Below are positions 27,174 through 37,057 of a DNA stretch of 64,000 nt, one piece after another. The notes below the pieces were generated by a model that did not search any database, was not told where the DNA came from, and worked only from the letters and a program-made list of their open reading frames with translations. Position numbers and translations under genes: made by a program. Numbering within the stretch: the stretch's first letter is position 1; every line of letters starts with the position of its first letter. The DNA is from Pseudohongiella sp. (GTDB taxonomy: Bacteria; Pseudomonadota; Gammaproteobacteria; Pseudomonadales; Pseudohongiellaceae). The stretch spans positions 124,001 to 188,000 of the forward strand of contig NZ_DRFV01000003.1 in assembly GCF_011050365.1 (NCBI RefSeq). Direction: 5' to 3'.

Positions 27174-28385
27174 TTGAAACAGATTGTCCTGATCAACATT
27201 ACCGGCCCTGATCGCCCCGGCTTGACCGCTGCCATTACCGGCATACTGGCGCGATCCGACGTCAGCATTCTGGACATCGGCCAGGCTGTCATCCATGACA
27301 CGCTGTCATTTGGTATTCTGGTAGACATAGATACCCAGCACGAACAATCCCATGTGCTGGATGATGTGCGTACACGCGCGTCCCAGCTCGACCAACAGGT
27401 GCGTTTTACGCCGGTGAGTGCAGATGATTACGAGCAATGGGTTACCGGCCAGGGTAAATCGCGTCACATCGTCACCTTGCTGGCGCGCCGGGTAACGGCC
27501 GACCATATTGCCCGCGTGAGCTCCATCACCGCACAGCACGGCCTCAATATCGATCACATTGACCGCCTGTCCGGCCGCATGGCGCTGGGGCTGGCCGATG
27601 ATCAGGGCAAAGGCTGCATCGAGTTCTCTGTCCGTGGCGAACCGGAAGACGCGGACGCCCTGCGCGCTGAGTTTCTGACCATTGCCCAAGAGCTGAATGT
27701 CGACATCGCTTTCCAGCAGGACAGTATTTTCCGGCGCAACCGTCGCCTCGTGGTCTTTGATATGGACTCCACACTGATTGACGCCGAAGTCATCGATGAA
27801 CTTGCCAAGGCCGCCGGCGTTGGTGATCAGGTCGCCGCCATCACCGAGCGTGCCATGCGCGGCGAACTGGATTTTCAGGCCAGTTTCCGGGAGCGCATGG
27901 CGTTGCTGAAGGGGCTGCCCGAGTCCACCCTGGAAACGATTGCAGAGCAGCTCCGGCTGACCGAAGGCGCTGAAACCCTGATCAACCAGCTTCGCCGCCT
28001 CGGTTACAAAACCGCCATCCTGTCAGGCGGCTTTACCTATTTTGCTGAACGCCTGCAAAAAACGCTCGGCATCGACTACGTCTATGCCAATACCCTGCCC
28101 ATCATCGATGGCAAGGTCACCGGCGAGGTCGTCGAACCCATTGTTGACGGCCAGCGCAAAGCCGATCTGCTGCGCGAGCTGGCGCAACGCGAGGGCATCA
28201 GCCTGGAACAGACCATTGCCGTGGGTGACGGCGCCAATGATCTGCCCATGCTGTCTATCGCGGGTCTGGGCGTGGCCTTCCGTGCCAAGCCGCTGGTCAA
28301 AAAATCTGCCAAACAGGCTATCTCTACGCTGGGCCTTGACGGCATTCTGTATTTGCTCGGTTTTCGCGACCGTGACGGCTTCTGA
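27174..28385 (+). CDS. serB: phosphoserine phosphatase
   Basis: 403 residues. The last step of serine synthesis: phosphoserine to serine. Two N-terminal ACT-type regions (about 1-75 and 95-175, starting MKQIVLINITGPDRPG) precede the HAD domain. Catalytic motifs: DMDST with Asp196 and Asp198, LSGGFTYFAERL (motif II), AKPLVKKSAK (lysine) and VGDGANDLPML (motif III). The TTG start at 27174 has GGAG eight to nine bases upstream. It is longer than E. coli SerB (322) because of the doubled ACT region, as in Pseudomonas and mycobacterial enzymes. Divergent from the amidohydrolase. Confidence 0.96.
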   Translation: MKQIVLINITGPDRPGLTAAITGILARSDVSILDIGQAVIHDTLSFGILVDIDTQHEQSHVLDDVRTRASQLDQQVRFTPVSADDYEQWVTGQGKSRHIVTLLARRVTADHIARVSSITAQHGLNIDHIDRLSGRMALGLADDQGKGCIEFSVRGEPEDADALRAEFLTIAQELNVDIAFQQDSIFRRNRRLVVFDMDSTLIDAEVIDELAKAAGVGDQVAAITERAMRGELDFQASFRERMALLKGLPESTLETIAEQLRLTEGAETLINQLRRLGYKTAILSGGFTYFAERLQKTLGIDYVYANTLPIIDGKVTGEVVEPIVDGQRKADLLRELAQREGISLEQTIAVGDGANDLPMLSIAGLGVAFRAKPLVKKSAKQAISTLGLDGILYLLGFRDRDGF

Positions 28386-28499
28386 ATTTGTTCAATTTTG
28401 TCACAACCGATCTGAACCTACTTTACAAGCGCGGTCGACAGGGATACCGTTGGGATCAGAACGACTACAGCTTAACTGAACAATATCAGGAGTCCGGAC

Positions 28500-29531
28500 A
28501 TGATCAAGGCACGTCAGCACGTCGCTAAATACACCCTGCTTGGCCTGTCATTGGCGATGGCATCAACGCTCAGCGCCCAGGACGCAGAACGCCCCGATTT
28601 AAGCGGCCTGTGGACCAATGCGTCGCTGACCAGCCTGAACCGCCCGCAAGGCGTGGACCAGCTGGTGGTAACGCCAGAGGAAGCCCAGATGATCGTGGCC
28701 AACACCTCGGTTGCGGGCCTGCCCATTGACGAAGTTGATGCGGCGGACTCCAGCAGTGGCGAGGCGCCACCGGCAGGCAGCTTCGACTTCGGACTGCGAG
28801 GTTACAATGACTTCTGGATCGATCCCGGCTCCAATCTGGCACTGGTCAAGGGCGAGTTCCGTACCTCCTACGTTATCGACCCGGAAAACGGTCGTGTACC
28901 ACGACTGGAAACCCCGAAAGTAGAGATTGCCCGCAGCTTTGGGGCACGTTATGTCACCGGCCAGGGCAACGCTGATGGTCCGGAAGCACTGCCACTGTCA
29001 GAGCGCTGTTTTATCGGTTTCGGTAATACCGCCGGACCCGGCATGATGGGCACGCTGTACAACAGCACCTATCAGTTCGTGCAGACCGACGATTACTTCA
29101 CCATTCTGGTCGAGATGAACCACGACGCCCGTATCATTCCGCTGTATGACAGCGCTGAGGAAGCACGCGCCAATGCCCGCCCGACGGAACTGAACCAGTG
29201 GTTCGGCGACTCACGAGGCTGGTACGAAGACGGCTGGCTGGTGGTGGAGACCATCAACATTAATCCCCTGCAAATTGCTGAAAGTTCGGTGCCAATCACT
29301 GCAGATGGCGTGATTACTGAACGATTTATGCGCCATTCGGACACAGAGATTGTCTACCAGTTCACCGTCGACGATGACAACCTGTACAGCCAGCCGTGGA
29401 CAGCCGAGCTGAGTTATCATGCCACTGAAGGCCCCATGTACGAATATGCCTGTCACGAAGGCAACTATGCCATGCCCGGCATTCTGGCAGGAGCCCGACG
29501 TGCTGAGGCCGAGGCTGCGGGCGAGCTGTAA
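28500..29531 (+). CDS. conserved secreted protein of unknown function
   Basis: 343 residues with a signal peptide (MIKARQHVAKYTLLGLSLAM, cleavage near LSAQD). The ATG follows a good TCAGGAG. I recognise the pattern DLSGLWTNASL ... LVKGEFRTSY ... GDSRGWYEDGWLVVETININ ... YEYACHEGNYAMPGILAGAR as that of a large unnamed family found in many environmental proteobacteria and other phyla, often in multiple copies; I know of no assigned function. It has no recognisable active site. It sits between serB and a secreted alpha/beta hydrolase on the same strand. Confidence 0.7.
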   Translation: MIKARQHVAKYTLLGLSLAMASTLSAQDAERPDLSGLWTNASLTSLNRPQGVDQLVVTPEEAQMIVANTSVAGLPIDEVDAADSSSGEAPPAGSFDFGLRGYNDFWIDPGSNLALVKGEFRTSYVIDPENGRVPRLETPKVEIARSFGARYVTGQGNADGPEALPLSERCFIGFGNTAGPGMMGTLYNSTYQFVQTDDYFTILVEMNHDARIIPLYDSAEEARANARPTELNQWFGDSRGWYEDGWLVVETININPLQIAESSVPITADGVITERFMRHSDTEIVYQFTVDDDNLYSQPWTAELSYHATEGPMYEYACHEGNYAMPGILAGARRAEAEAAGEL

Positions 29532-29579
29532 AGCGTCACTAAAACCCTGTATTTGCTGTCGATGTGCTGGCCAGTGAAG

Positions 29580-29593
29580 GTGATCCGTATCAC
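29580..29593 (+). promoter_or_regulatory. possible CRP/Vfr-type site upstream of the alpha/beta hydrolase
   Basis: GTGATCCGTATCAC has the GTGA-N6-TCAC core of CRP-type sites, perfectly symmetric. The flanking bases (G and G) differ from the TGTGA/TCACA consensus. It is 160 bp upstream of the hydrolase start. No partner promoter is clear, so this is a weak candidate. Confidence 0.25.
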
Positions 29594-29754
29594 GTTTGCT
29601 GGCCCGCTGAGACCTTCGCAATCACTCCCCACTCAAGTCGTTAATCCAGATTCCGGTACCTGACCCCGGCAATGGATGTCTGGCGCCTGTCACCGAGCTG
29701 ACGTATGGTACGGGGCTTGGACGCCACTCGCGTATTTTTACAATGGAGGAAATC

Positions 29755-30759
29755 ATGACAACAATTCCGCGCCGACTGGTGCACCGTAGTCTTATTATCC
29801 AGATTCTGTCCGGAATGCTGCTGACACTGCTCGCGCTTAACCCGGCACTTGCCCAGGAGCGCCGCCAGGCCCCGGAGGATTTGCAAGCCACCAGTATCAA
29901 TCTGGAAGATGTACCCTACCCCTATCCGGTGCATACGCTTGAGCTGACACTTTATGGCAATGATATTCGCATGGCCTACATGGATGCCCGGCCGCAGGGC
30001 CGGTCAAATGGAAAAACCGTGGTGTTGTTGCACGGCATGAACTGGTATGCGGAGTATTGGGGCGAAACCATGGCACGATTGACGGCTGAAGGCTACCGTG
30101 TCGTCGCACCCGATCAGATAGGTTTCGGTCGCTCCTCCAAACCCATCATGCCTTACAGTCTGCACGACCACGTAGCAAACACCCATGCTGTGCTGGATGA
30201 ACTGGGCATTGAAAAAGCGATCATACTGGGCCATTCCATGGGCGGCGTAATGGCCACACGGTTTGCCTTCTCCTATCCCGAGACCACTGAAAAACTGGTG
30301 CTGGTCAACCCCATTGCCCTCACTGACTGGCGCATGGGCAGGGGCTGGACGCGCTTGCAGGACAGTTATGAATCACGCCGCGACAACCGCGACTATGAAG
30401 CTGTTCGTCGCAACTTCGAGCGTTATTTCGTAACCTGGGACCCGCGCTTCGAACGCTATATCAACATCAATTATGGCTGGACACTGAGCAGCGAGTGGCC
30501 ACGGCTGGCCAAGGTGCTGGCACTCAATTCCCAGTGGCTGTATCAGGACCCTACTGTGTATGACCGGCCCCATATCGAGGCGCCAACACTGTTCCTGAGT
30601 GGGGCAGAGGATGGCGCAAGCTTTCGCGAAGATGCACAGCAAGTGGTAGCAGACATACCCGATGCACGCCTGCACCTGATCGAACAGGCAGGGCATATGC
30701 CGTTCTTCGAGAAGCCCGCTGAATTCTATCCGGCGCTGCTTGAGTTTCTGTCAGAGTAA
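29755..30759 (+). CDS. secreted alpha/beta-fold hydrolase
   Basis: 334 residues from the ATG at 29755, preferred over the ATG at 29743 because GGAGG (29745-29749) lies between them. A signal peptide ends near NPALAQ. The mature enzyme has the alpha/beta hydrolase nucleophile elbow GHSMGG, the oxyanion region VVLLHGMNW, a late Asp (LSGAEDG) and the catalytic His in QAGHMPFFEKP. Related proteins hydrolyse esters, epoxides or halides; the substrate cannot be told. It converges on the TonB-dependent receptor, 15 bp apart. Confidence 0.85.
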   Translation: MTTIPRRLVHRSLIIQILSGMLLTLLALNPALAQERRQAPEDLQATSINLEDVPYPYPVHTLELTLYGNDIRMAYMDARPQGRSNGKTVVLLHGMNWYAEYWGETMARLTAEGYRVVAPDQIGFGRSSKPIMPYSLHDHVANTHAVLDELGIEKAIILGHSMGGVMATRFAFSYPETTEKLVLVNPIALTDWRMGRGWTRLQDSYESRRDNRDYEAVRRNFERYFVTWDPRFERYININYGWTLSSEWPRLAKVLALNSQWLYQDPTVYDRPHIEAPTLFLSGAEDGASFREDAQQVVADIPDARLHLIEQAGHMPFFEKPAEFYPALLEFLSE

Positions 30760-30774
30760 TAGCGCTGACAACGC

Positions 30775-32988
30775 TCAGAACGTCGTCTGCACCCGCAAGG
30801 TCAGGCGACGATAGCGGCTGCTGCAGGAATCCTCAATTTCACTGATATTGCCATTGATGGTAGTACCGTCATAACGGCGGCGCTCACGGCAACGTGACTG
30901 ACCCAGGGTATTGTCGGACTCCAGACGCACGGTAATGTCGTCAAAAAACACCTTGGACACAAACATGTTCAGCGATGGCTGCTGGTCATTGCGGGTCACC
31001 GTGGTGATATCTATTTCGTATTCGCCGCCGTGAAAAGGATAGTTGTATTCCATGCCGTAGTTAAGTGCATACTCGGTGACATCCTGACGGAACGCCAGTG
31101 ACGCGTCACCACGGCGATTGATGCGTTGATCGGTCCCCAGAAACGGATCGCTGATACTTGAATCAAACACACGCAATTCCCCTGACACGATTGCATCAGG
31201 CAAGTCGAAATAGCTCAGCCGCGTACTGAACTCATTGAACACGCCCCAACGTTGCGCGGAGCCCACATTGCCGACAGCAGAAAGCGGTTGCGCCGGATCA
31301 CGGGTCGCATTGATCCTGCCAATATAGTCTTCGATATCACGGTAGAAGAACCGCGTGTTCAATACCCCATTGTCATTGGGCAGGCGATATTCAAAACCAA
31401 GTTCGTAGCGGGTCTCCTGTTCCGGCTCCAGCTCTGGATTTCCGGCAGAAGCGTCCTGATCACGATCAGAATTATTGGCAGTGGCCGCAAAGTTGGCAAA
31501 GCTCAGTTGCGACACATCACGCTCAATAGTCGCGCGGATCTGGAATGACTCAGTGAGATTGAAACGATAATCCACGCCCGGCCGGACAAAGTTGAATCGG
31601 CGGCTGTTGTTGACCACACCGGATTGGGAGATTTCCGAACTCTCATAAACAACACTGCTTTCCAGGGTCATCCGATCGCTGAGTGTCCAGTTGTGGAATA
31701 CAAAGCCTTCGTACCGGATCTCCTGCACCTCAGTGCCGGGGTTGGAGATATCGCGCAGCGGTGGCAGTCCGCCATAGCGATCCGAGGCCGGCGCCGAACC
31801 GCCTGAACTACCAATAAAAAGGCTGGAATCGAGCCGGGTGTCAGCACTCTCAAGACCCATCCGCAAGTCCTGGCTCACGCCCAGAGGAAAACTGTAATTG
31901 CCCTGAACAATACGCTCACGGGTGCGTTGATTGGATTCTATGTAGAGATTTTTGTCGCGCGGCACGGCGCCACCGCCTGTCGGTGTGACAGCAAAGCGTT
32001 CGCGCACAGAGTCACGCGTTTGATCATTGACGATAAATAACACTTGCAAGCGGTGCTCATTGGCAAAGCTGTACTCGTAGTCGCCGCCGACTTCCCAATT
32101 AAAATGATCATTGGCGATAGCTTCAGCTTCAGTGCGGGCCACAGTCTCATTGTCGCCGAACTCAAGGAATTCACGCCGAATTCGCCGGGGATGCCCCGAG
32201 TCACTGTACAACGCATTAAGTTGCATGCGGTGCGAACCCGTCCGGTAGCTGGTATTGCCACTGAGCTCCATTATATCCTGATCGCGGATGTTGGTTTCGA
32301 ACAGTGAGCCGACGACCAGTCCTGCGGCATTCAATTGGGTTTCCCGGCTTTCGCGGTTTTCATAGTTGGGCCGCGCCAGCGCGCTGATCAGCGCCTGAAA
32401 ATTACCGATCTGGCGGCTGTGTGAAATTTCCGCACCGGTTTCGAACAAATCATCGTGGTTCAGGCGGGCAACCAGCTCCGCCGACGTGCTGGCGCGGCTG
32501 CCAACATCGGTAAGCACAATATTGACCACCTGACCGGCACCGCGCACAGCCAGGTCCCCCGAGGTGCCACGAATAATTTCGATGCGGAGTACTTCCTGTG
32601 CCGGGATCCGGCTGAGCTGGGCGCGCGGAGAGTTGTCTTTGCCGGCAATACGTTGCCCATTGATCAGCAGGTCGCCGCCGGTGCCCAGGCCGCGTCCCCC
32701 ACCACCGCCACCGTCCACATCGACCCCGGGAATACGATCCAGCATGTCGTTGGCAGAAACCGGACTGTAGGGCTCGAAGAATGTCGCCGGATACACAACG
32801 GTAGAGCTATCAACGTCATCGACATCAACACTGGGCTCGGTCTCGACGATCGACAGTGCAGGGCTTTGCTGACTGCCCGCGCTGTCTGCATCCTGTGTCG
32901 TTGCCGTCTGATGCGCTTTGCCCGCCATGGCTGCTGACGACACCAGCGTCAGCAGCCATGTTGCGTTAAGTTTTGTGACTGCTCTCAT
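30775..32988 (-). CDS. TonB-dependent outer-membrane receptor
   Basis: 737 residues with a signal peptide (MRAVTKLNATWLLTLVSSAA) and strong ribosome site GGGGAGA. The plug domain has PVSANDMLDRIPGVDVDGGGGGGRG, LLINGQRIAG and RIEIIRGTSGDLAVRGAGQV; the barrel ends in a C-terminal Phe typical of outer-membrane proteins. It resembles plug-barrel importers; the ligand is not apparent and no TonB, ExbBD or inner-membrane transporter is adjacent. A run of six glycines in the plug is unusual. Divergent from opgG across 263 bp. Confidence 0.9.
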   Translation of the reverse strand: MRAVTKLNATWLLTLVSSAAMAGKAHQTATTQDADSAGSQQSPALSIVETEPSVDVDDVDSSTVVYPATFFEPYSPVSANDMLDRIPGVDVDGGGGGGRGLGTGGDLLINGQRIAGKDNSPRAQLSRIPAQEVLRIEIIRGTSGDLAVRGAGQVVNIVLTDVGSRASTSAELVARLNHDDLFETGAEISHSRQIGNFQALISALARPNYENRESRETQLNAAGLVVGSLFETNIRDQDIMELSGNTSYRTGSHRMQLNALYSDSGHPRRIRREFLEFGDNETVARTEAEAIANDHFNWEVGGDYEYSFANEHRLQVLFIVNDQTRDSVRERFAVTPTGGGAVPRDKNLYIESNQRTRERIVQGNYSFPLGVSQDLRMGLESADTRLDSSLFIGSSGGSAPASDRYGGLPPLRDISNPGTEVQEIRYEGFVFHNWTLSDRMTLESSVVYESSEISQSGVVNNSRRFNFVRPGVDYRFNLTESFQIRATIERDVSQLSFANFAATANNSDRDQDASAGNPELEPEQETRYELGFEYRLPNDNGVLNTRFFYRDIEDYIGRINATRDPAQPLSAVGNVGSAQRWGVFNEFSTRLSYFDLPDAIVSGELRVFDSSISDPFLGTDQRINRRGDASLAFRQDVTEYALNYGMEYNYPFHGGEYEIDITTVTRNDQQPSLNMFVSKVFFDDITVRLESDNTLGQSRCRERRRYDGTTINGNISEIEDSCSSRYRRLTLRVQTTF

Positions 32989-33251
32989 GTCTCTCCCCGA
33001 TTGTGCCTGGGTTCCGTGACCCTGATAATTGACTTAAACATCTGACGAACATAACAAATACGACATCCCCAGTCATCCGGACCGACAATCGCAGCGTAAC
33101 CCCGTGTGAACGTTTAACACCCCGAATACGGTCTATAGTCAAAGGTCAGACCACGTCGGACAGGATTATTTTATCCGGCCCATAGTTAATTCTTGCATTT
33201 CTGTTACCTTAGCGACGCCAAACTCGGAATACGGTTCAAACGGAGTGAATC

Positions 33252-34784
33252 ATGCAGTTAAGGCTCCCCGCCTCCCCCTATAGTAGTGCTGTAAACACTG
33301 GCATCCCTGCGCTTTTTGCCGCTCTGGTCCTGCTGCTATTGCCTTTCGGGTCATCAGCCCAGGAGGCACGCTTCTCACACAATGTGGTTATTGAAGCCGC
33401 ACGCGCATTAGCTGAAACCCGATTTCAACCGCTGGAAGCCGTGCCCGACGAACTGCTGTCATTGAACTATGATCAATATCGCAGCATCCGCTATCGAAAA
33501 GGTGCTGCCATTTGGGGCGGAACACCCACCCGGTTTTCCATTGAATTCTTTGCCCCCGGCAGTCTGTACGACACCGGCGTTGATATCTCCATCGTGGAGA
33601 ACGCCAGGGCGCTGCCCATCCCGCTTGATGAGGACGCGTTTGAAGGAGTCTCTGACGAGATCGGTGAAATACTGGCGTCCATTGCCAAAGTGGCAGGTTT
33701 TCGTCTGCACTATTCGTTCAACGAAGACTATCAGGATGAGTTCATTGTATTTCAGGGCGCCAGCTACTTCCGCGCAGTATCTGAGGGACAATCCTATGGC
33801 CTGTCCGCGCGCGGCCTTGCTATTGATGTAGCAGAACCGACCGGGGAAGAGTTCCCCATCTTCCGTGAGTTCTGGATCGAGCGACCTTCATCACGGGCGG
33901 ACAGTATCGTTGTCCATGCCCTGCTCGACAGTCCTCGGGTGACCGGCGCCTACCGGTTTGGTATTTACCCTGGTGCTCCGACAAGGATGGATGTTGAGGC
34001 CACCCTGTTCGCTCGTAGCGAGCTGCGTCACATTGGTATCGGCACGCTGACCTCAATGTATACGTTTGGCAGTATGGATACCTCGGATCGCCCTGATTAT
34101 CGTAGCGCTGTGCACGACTCCGATGGCCTGGCCATCCTCAATGGCAAGGGTGAGTATATCTGGCGCCCACTGAACAACCCGCGTGCGTTGCAGATCAGCG
34201 CCTTCATGGATTACAACCCGCAAGGATTCGGCCTCATGCAGCGGCAACGCTCGCTGGAGGATTACCAGGATCTTGAGGCAAACTATCACAGTCGGCCTTC
34301 CGCGTGGATACGGCCGGTGGGAAACTGGGGCGAAGGTCATGTGACACTGGTGGAAATTCCGACACCATCGGAGTTCAATGACAATATCGTTGCCTATTGG
34401 CAGCCCGCTACACCTCTGGTGCCGGGTGAACCGTTCCGGTTCGCTTACCATATGAGCTGGCCGGACGAGCGGCCTCTGCCTGAGGGGTTCGGACGGGTGA
34501 CCCGAAGTGCTTACGGCCTGAAACTGGCGCAACCACATCCGCAAATGGTCATTGACTACAGTGACCTGCCTGCAGGCATCAACCTGAATGATGTCAATTT
34601 CGACGTAACGGTCAGTGCCGGCACCGTGCTGGAAACCATTGCTCAACCCAATCACCTCGACGGTGCACGCTTCATCGTCACCTTCGATCCACGCGGCGCC
34701 GAGTTGATCGAAATCCGGGGCAAGCCGGTATTGCAGGGCCAGCCCATCGGTGAGACATGGCTCTATCGCTGGACAGGGAACTGA
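33252..34784 (+). CDS. opgG: periplasmic glucan biosynthesis protein G
   Basis: 510 residues, like E. coli OpgG (511). A signal peptide runs to about residue 37 (SSAQEA). OpgG acts in the periplasm in making osmoregulated periplasmic glucans, with OpgH. Family blocks include YDQYRSIRYRKGAAIWGG, FRLHYSFN and GASYFRAVSEGQSYGLSARG. The ATG follows GGAGTG. opgH begins four bases after this stop, so the pair forms an operon. OpgD, a paralogue, is less likely because of the opgH neighbour. Confidence 0.95.
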   Translation: MQLRLPASPYSSAVNTGIPALFAALVLLLLPFGSSAQEARFSHNVVIEAARALAETRFQPLEAVPDELLSLNYDQYRSIRYRKGAAIWGGTPTRFSIEFFAPGSLYDTGVDISIVENARALPIPLDEDAFEGVSDEIGEILASIAKVAGFRLHYSFNEDYQDEFIVFQGASYFRAVSEGQSYGLSARGLAIDVAEPTGEEFPIFREFWIERPSSRADSIVVHALLDSPRVTGAYRFGIYPGAPTRMDVEATLFARSELRHIGIGTLTSMYTFGSMDTSDRPDYRSAVHDSDGLAILNGKGEYIWRPLNNPRALQISAFMDYNPQGFGLMQRQRSLEDYQDLEANYHSRPSAWIRPVGNWGEGHVTLVEIPTPSEFNDNIVAYWQPATPLVPGEPFRFAYHMSWPDERPLPEGFGRVTRSAYGLKLAQPHPQMVIDYSDLPAGINLNDVNFDVTVSAGTVLETIAQPNHLDGARFIVTFDPRGAELIEIRGKPVLQGQPIGETWLYRWTGN

Positions 34785-34788
34785 TGCC

Positions 34789-36927
34789 ATGAACACCAGG
34801 CCTGACCTTGCGCTGCCCCCGGAGCAACCATTGGACATGCCGCGCCAGCATCAACACGCGGCGGGTATAGCATTGCGCAGTGGCTGGTCTGCATTCCGCG
34901 CACGAACGTGGTTCATGCGGCTGTTATTGACCATCATCACGCTGGCAGTAACCAGCTACGGCGTGTATGAAATGTATGCTGTGCTCAATCGCAGCATCAC
35001 TACTGTGCAGTGGGTATTCCTGATCCTGTTTTCGATTAATTTCGCATGGATAAGTTTTGCTGGCAGCCAGGCCCTGCTCGGTTTCCTGTTGTTGATGTTT
35101 CGCGATATCCGCGGACGCCGTTATCTTCATGACCGACCACCGGCCATCCGTACAGCGGTTCTGGTGCCCGTTTACAATGAAGACCCTGTTCGTGTAGCGG
35201 CAGCAATAGAGACCATGGCTGCCGGGCTTGCGGACGACGCACCTGGCCGGTTTGCGTTTTTCATTCTCAGTGATACCAACAATGCTTCTGCCTGGATCAA
35301 CGAGGAACGAACATTCCGCCAACTGATCATCAACAGCAACAGAGTTTGTCCCGTTTACTACCGTCACCGTCGCGACAACAGCGAGCGAAAAGCCGGTAAT
35401 ATTGCCGACTGGGTGACGCACTGGGGTGGCGGTTATGAGGCCATGCTGGTGCTTGATGCGGACAGCGTCATGGGCACTGACACCATGATCGAACTGGCCC
35501 GGCGCCTGGAAGCAGAGCCCGGACTGGGGTTGTTGCAAACGGTACCCGCGATTGTCTGGGGTCACACACTCTATGCACGACTGCAACAATTTGCCAACCG
35601 ACTCTACGGGCCTATTTTCAGCCATGGGCTGTCGATCTGGCATGGTGAAGGCAGCAACTTCTGGGGTCACAACGCCATCATCCGCACCGAAGCATTTGCG
35701 GCCTCTGCCCACCTGCCAATACTCAAAGGCAAGCCGCCCTTCGGCGGGCATGTCATAAGCCATGACTTCATCGAAGCGGCGCTACTCAGACGCAATGGGT
35801 GGGGAGTCAAGCTGGCAACCGATCTGAATGACAGTTTCGAAGAGCCACCACCGTCGATCACCGATGTCATGGTGCGCGATCGACGCTGGTGTCAGGGCAA
35901 TCTGCAACATTCGCGTTTCCTGTTCGCCAGAGGTCTGGCGATGACCAGCCGACTGCACATTCTTTCGGGCATCATGGCGTACATGAGCGCAGTATTCTGG
36001 CTGATGCTGGTCGCTACCGGTCTGCTGCTGGCCGTGCAGGCCGACATGACGCGACCGGAGTACTTTACCCAACCGTCGCTGTTCCCGACCTGGCCGGTGT
36101 TCGACTCCGAGCGTGCCATCAATCTGTTTGTGGCATCCATGGCCATCGTGCTGCTGCCCAAGTTTCTGGGCTGGGCCAGCGCCATCATCAATCTGCGCCG
36201 GTGTTTCCGTTATGGCGGCCCCGTGCTGGTGACCCTCAGCGTTCTGGTCGAGATTCTGCTGTCTGCCCTGGTAGCTCCAATCATGATGCTGGCGCAAAGC
36301 CGAATGGTCTGGGAGATCTTTACCGGCGGTGACAGCGGCTGGAAACCTCAACGCAGGGATGATGGTTCCATCCCATTGATGGATGCCTGGCGCCGACACA
36401 AATGGCATACCGTGGTGGGCATCGTGGTATCAGGCCTCACATTTTATCTGCACCATGATCTGTTTTTGTGGACGTTGCCGGTGACCGCTGGCCTGTTATC
36501 ATCAGCGCTGCTGTCATGGGCCAGCGGCAAGCGCGGGCCAGGGCAGGCACTGAAATTGTTTGGCATTTTGCGAACACCGGAAGAAAGACGTCCCAACAGA
36601 ATTTTGACAGACGTCACCCGGCGGCTGGAAAGCACACGCGGGGACAATTCTGCCAATGCGCAACCGGGGCTGGCTCTGATGCTGCATGATGCTGCTTTTT
36701 GTGAGTGGCATTGTGCGCAGTTACCGCAGACGCCTGCGGACAAAAATCGTTTTGACCCCGCGCAGGTCCTGGCAGCCGCCAAGGCGGAACGCTCACCATC
36801 AATGGACGCACTGGAAGCCTGGCTGACACCCGCAGAGAGCATGGCGTTTCTGCACAACCCTGAGCTGATCCACATTGTCGCCAGGCTCGCAGCAGGCAGC
36901 GCCAGGTTGCAGCTTGCCACAAAATAA
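34789..36927 (+). CDS. opgH: OpgH, glucans biosynthesis glucosyltransferase
   Basis: 712 residues from the ATG at 34789. OpgH is the inner-membrane family-2 glucosyltransferase that makes the linear beta-1,2 glucan backbone from UDP-glucose. Membrane segments flank the catalytic loop. Motifs: VPVYNEDPVRVAAAIETM, LDADSVMG (DxD) and DRRWCQGNLQH (QxxRW-like). The protein is shorter than E. coli OpgH (847), the difference lying at both termini. An upstream ATG at 34750 overlaps opgG and is unlikely. Confidence 0.94.
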   Translation: MNTRPDLALPPEQPLDMPRQHQHAAGIALRSGWSAFRARTWFMRLLLTIITLAVTSYGVYEMYAVLNRSITTVQWVFLILFSINFAWISFAGSQALLGFLLLMFRDIRGRRYLHDRPPAIRTAVLVPVYNEDPVRVAAAIETMAAGLADDAPGRFAFFILSDTNNASAWINEERTFRQLIINSNRVCPVYYRHRRDNSERKAGNIADWVTHWGGGYEAMLVLDADSVMGTDTMIELARRLEAEPGLGLLQTVPAIVWGHTLYARLQQFANRLYGPIFSHGLSIWHGEGSNFWGHNAIIRTEAFAASAHLPILKGKPPFGGHVISHDFIEAALLRRNGWGVKLATDLNDSFEEPPPSITDVMVRDRRWCQGNLQHSRFLFARGLAMTSRLHILSGIMAYMSAVFWLMLVATGLLLAVQADMTRPEYFTQPSLFPTWPVFDSERAINLFVASMAIVLLPKFLGWASAIINLRRCFRYGGPVLVTLSVLVEILLSALVAPIMMLAQSRMVWEIFTGGDSGWKPQRRDDGSIPLMDAWRRHKWHTVVGIVVSGLTFYLHHDLFLWTLPVTAGLLSSALLSWASGKRGPGQALKLFGILRTPEERRPNRILTDVTRRLESTRGDNSANAQPGLALMLHDAAFCEWHCAQLPQTPADKNRFDPAQVLAAAKAERSPSMDALEAWLTPAESMAFLHNPELIHIVARLAAGSARLQLATK

Positions 36928-36930
36928 AGG

Positions 36931-36959
36931 TTAACAACCGTTCGGCAGGGCTATACAAT
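36931..36959 (+). promoter_or_regulatory. sigma-70-type promoter for the sodium:solute symporter
   Basis: TTAACA (36931-36936) and TACAAT (36954-36959) are separated by exactly 17 bp. Each matches five of six consensus bases. It starts four bases after the opgH stop and precedes the symporter ATG by about 100 bases, so the symporter has its own promoter. Confidence 0.6.
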
Positions 36960-37057
36960 CCCTGCGCGTTGCTTGCTCAGGGCAGAACATCATGCCGCGC
37001 GACAAGCGCAAGCGCTATCAAAATCATTAGAACAGGTAAATTCCGGGGGGAATTACA

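Noticed and set aside
27005-27328. N-terminal extension of the amidohydrolase
   Set aside because: It precedes a clean lipoprotein signal at 27004, overlaps serB antisense and has no protein character.
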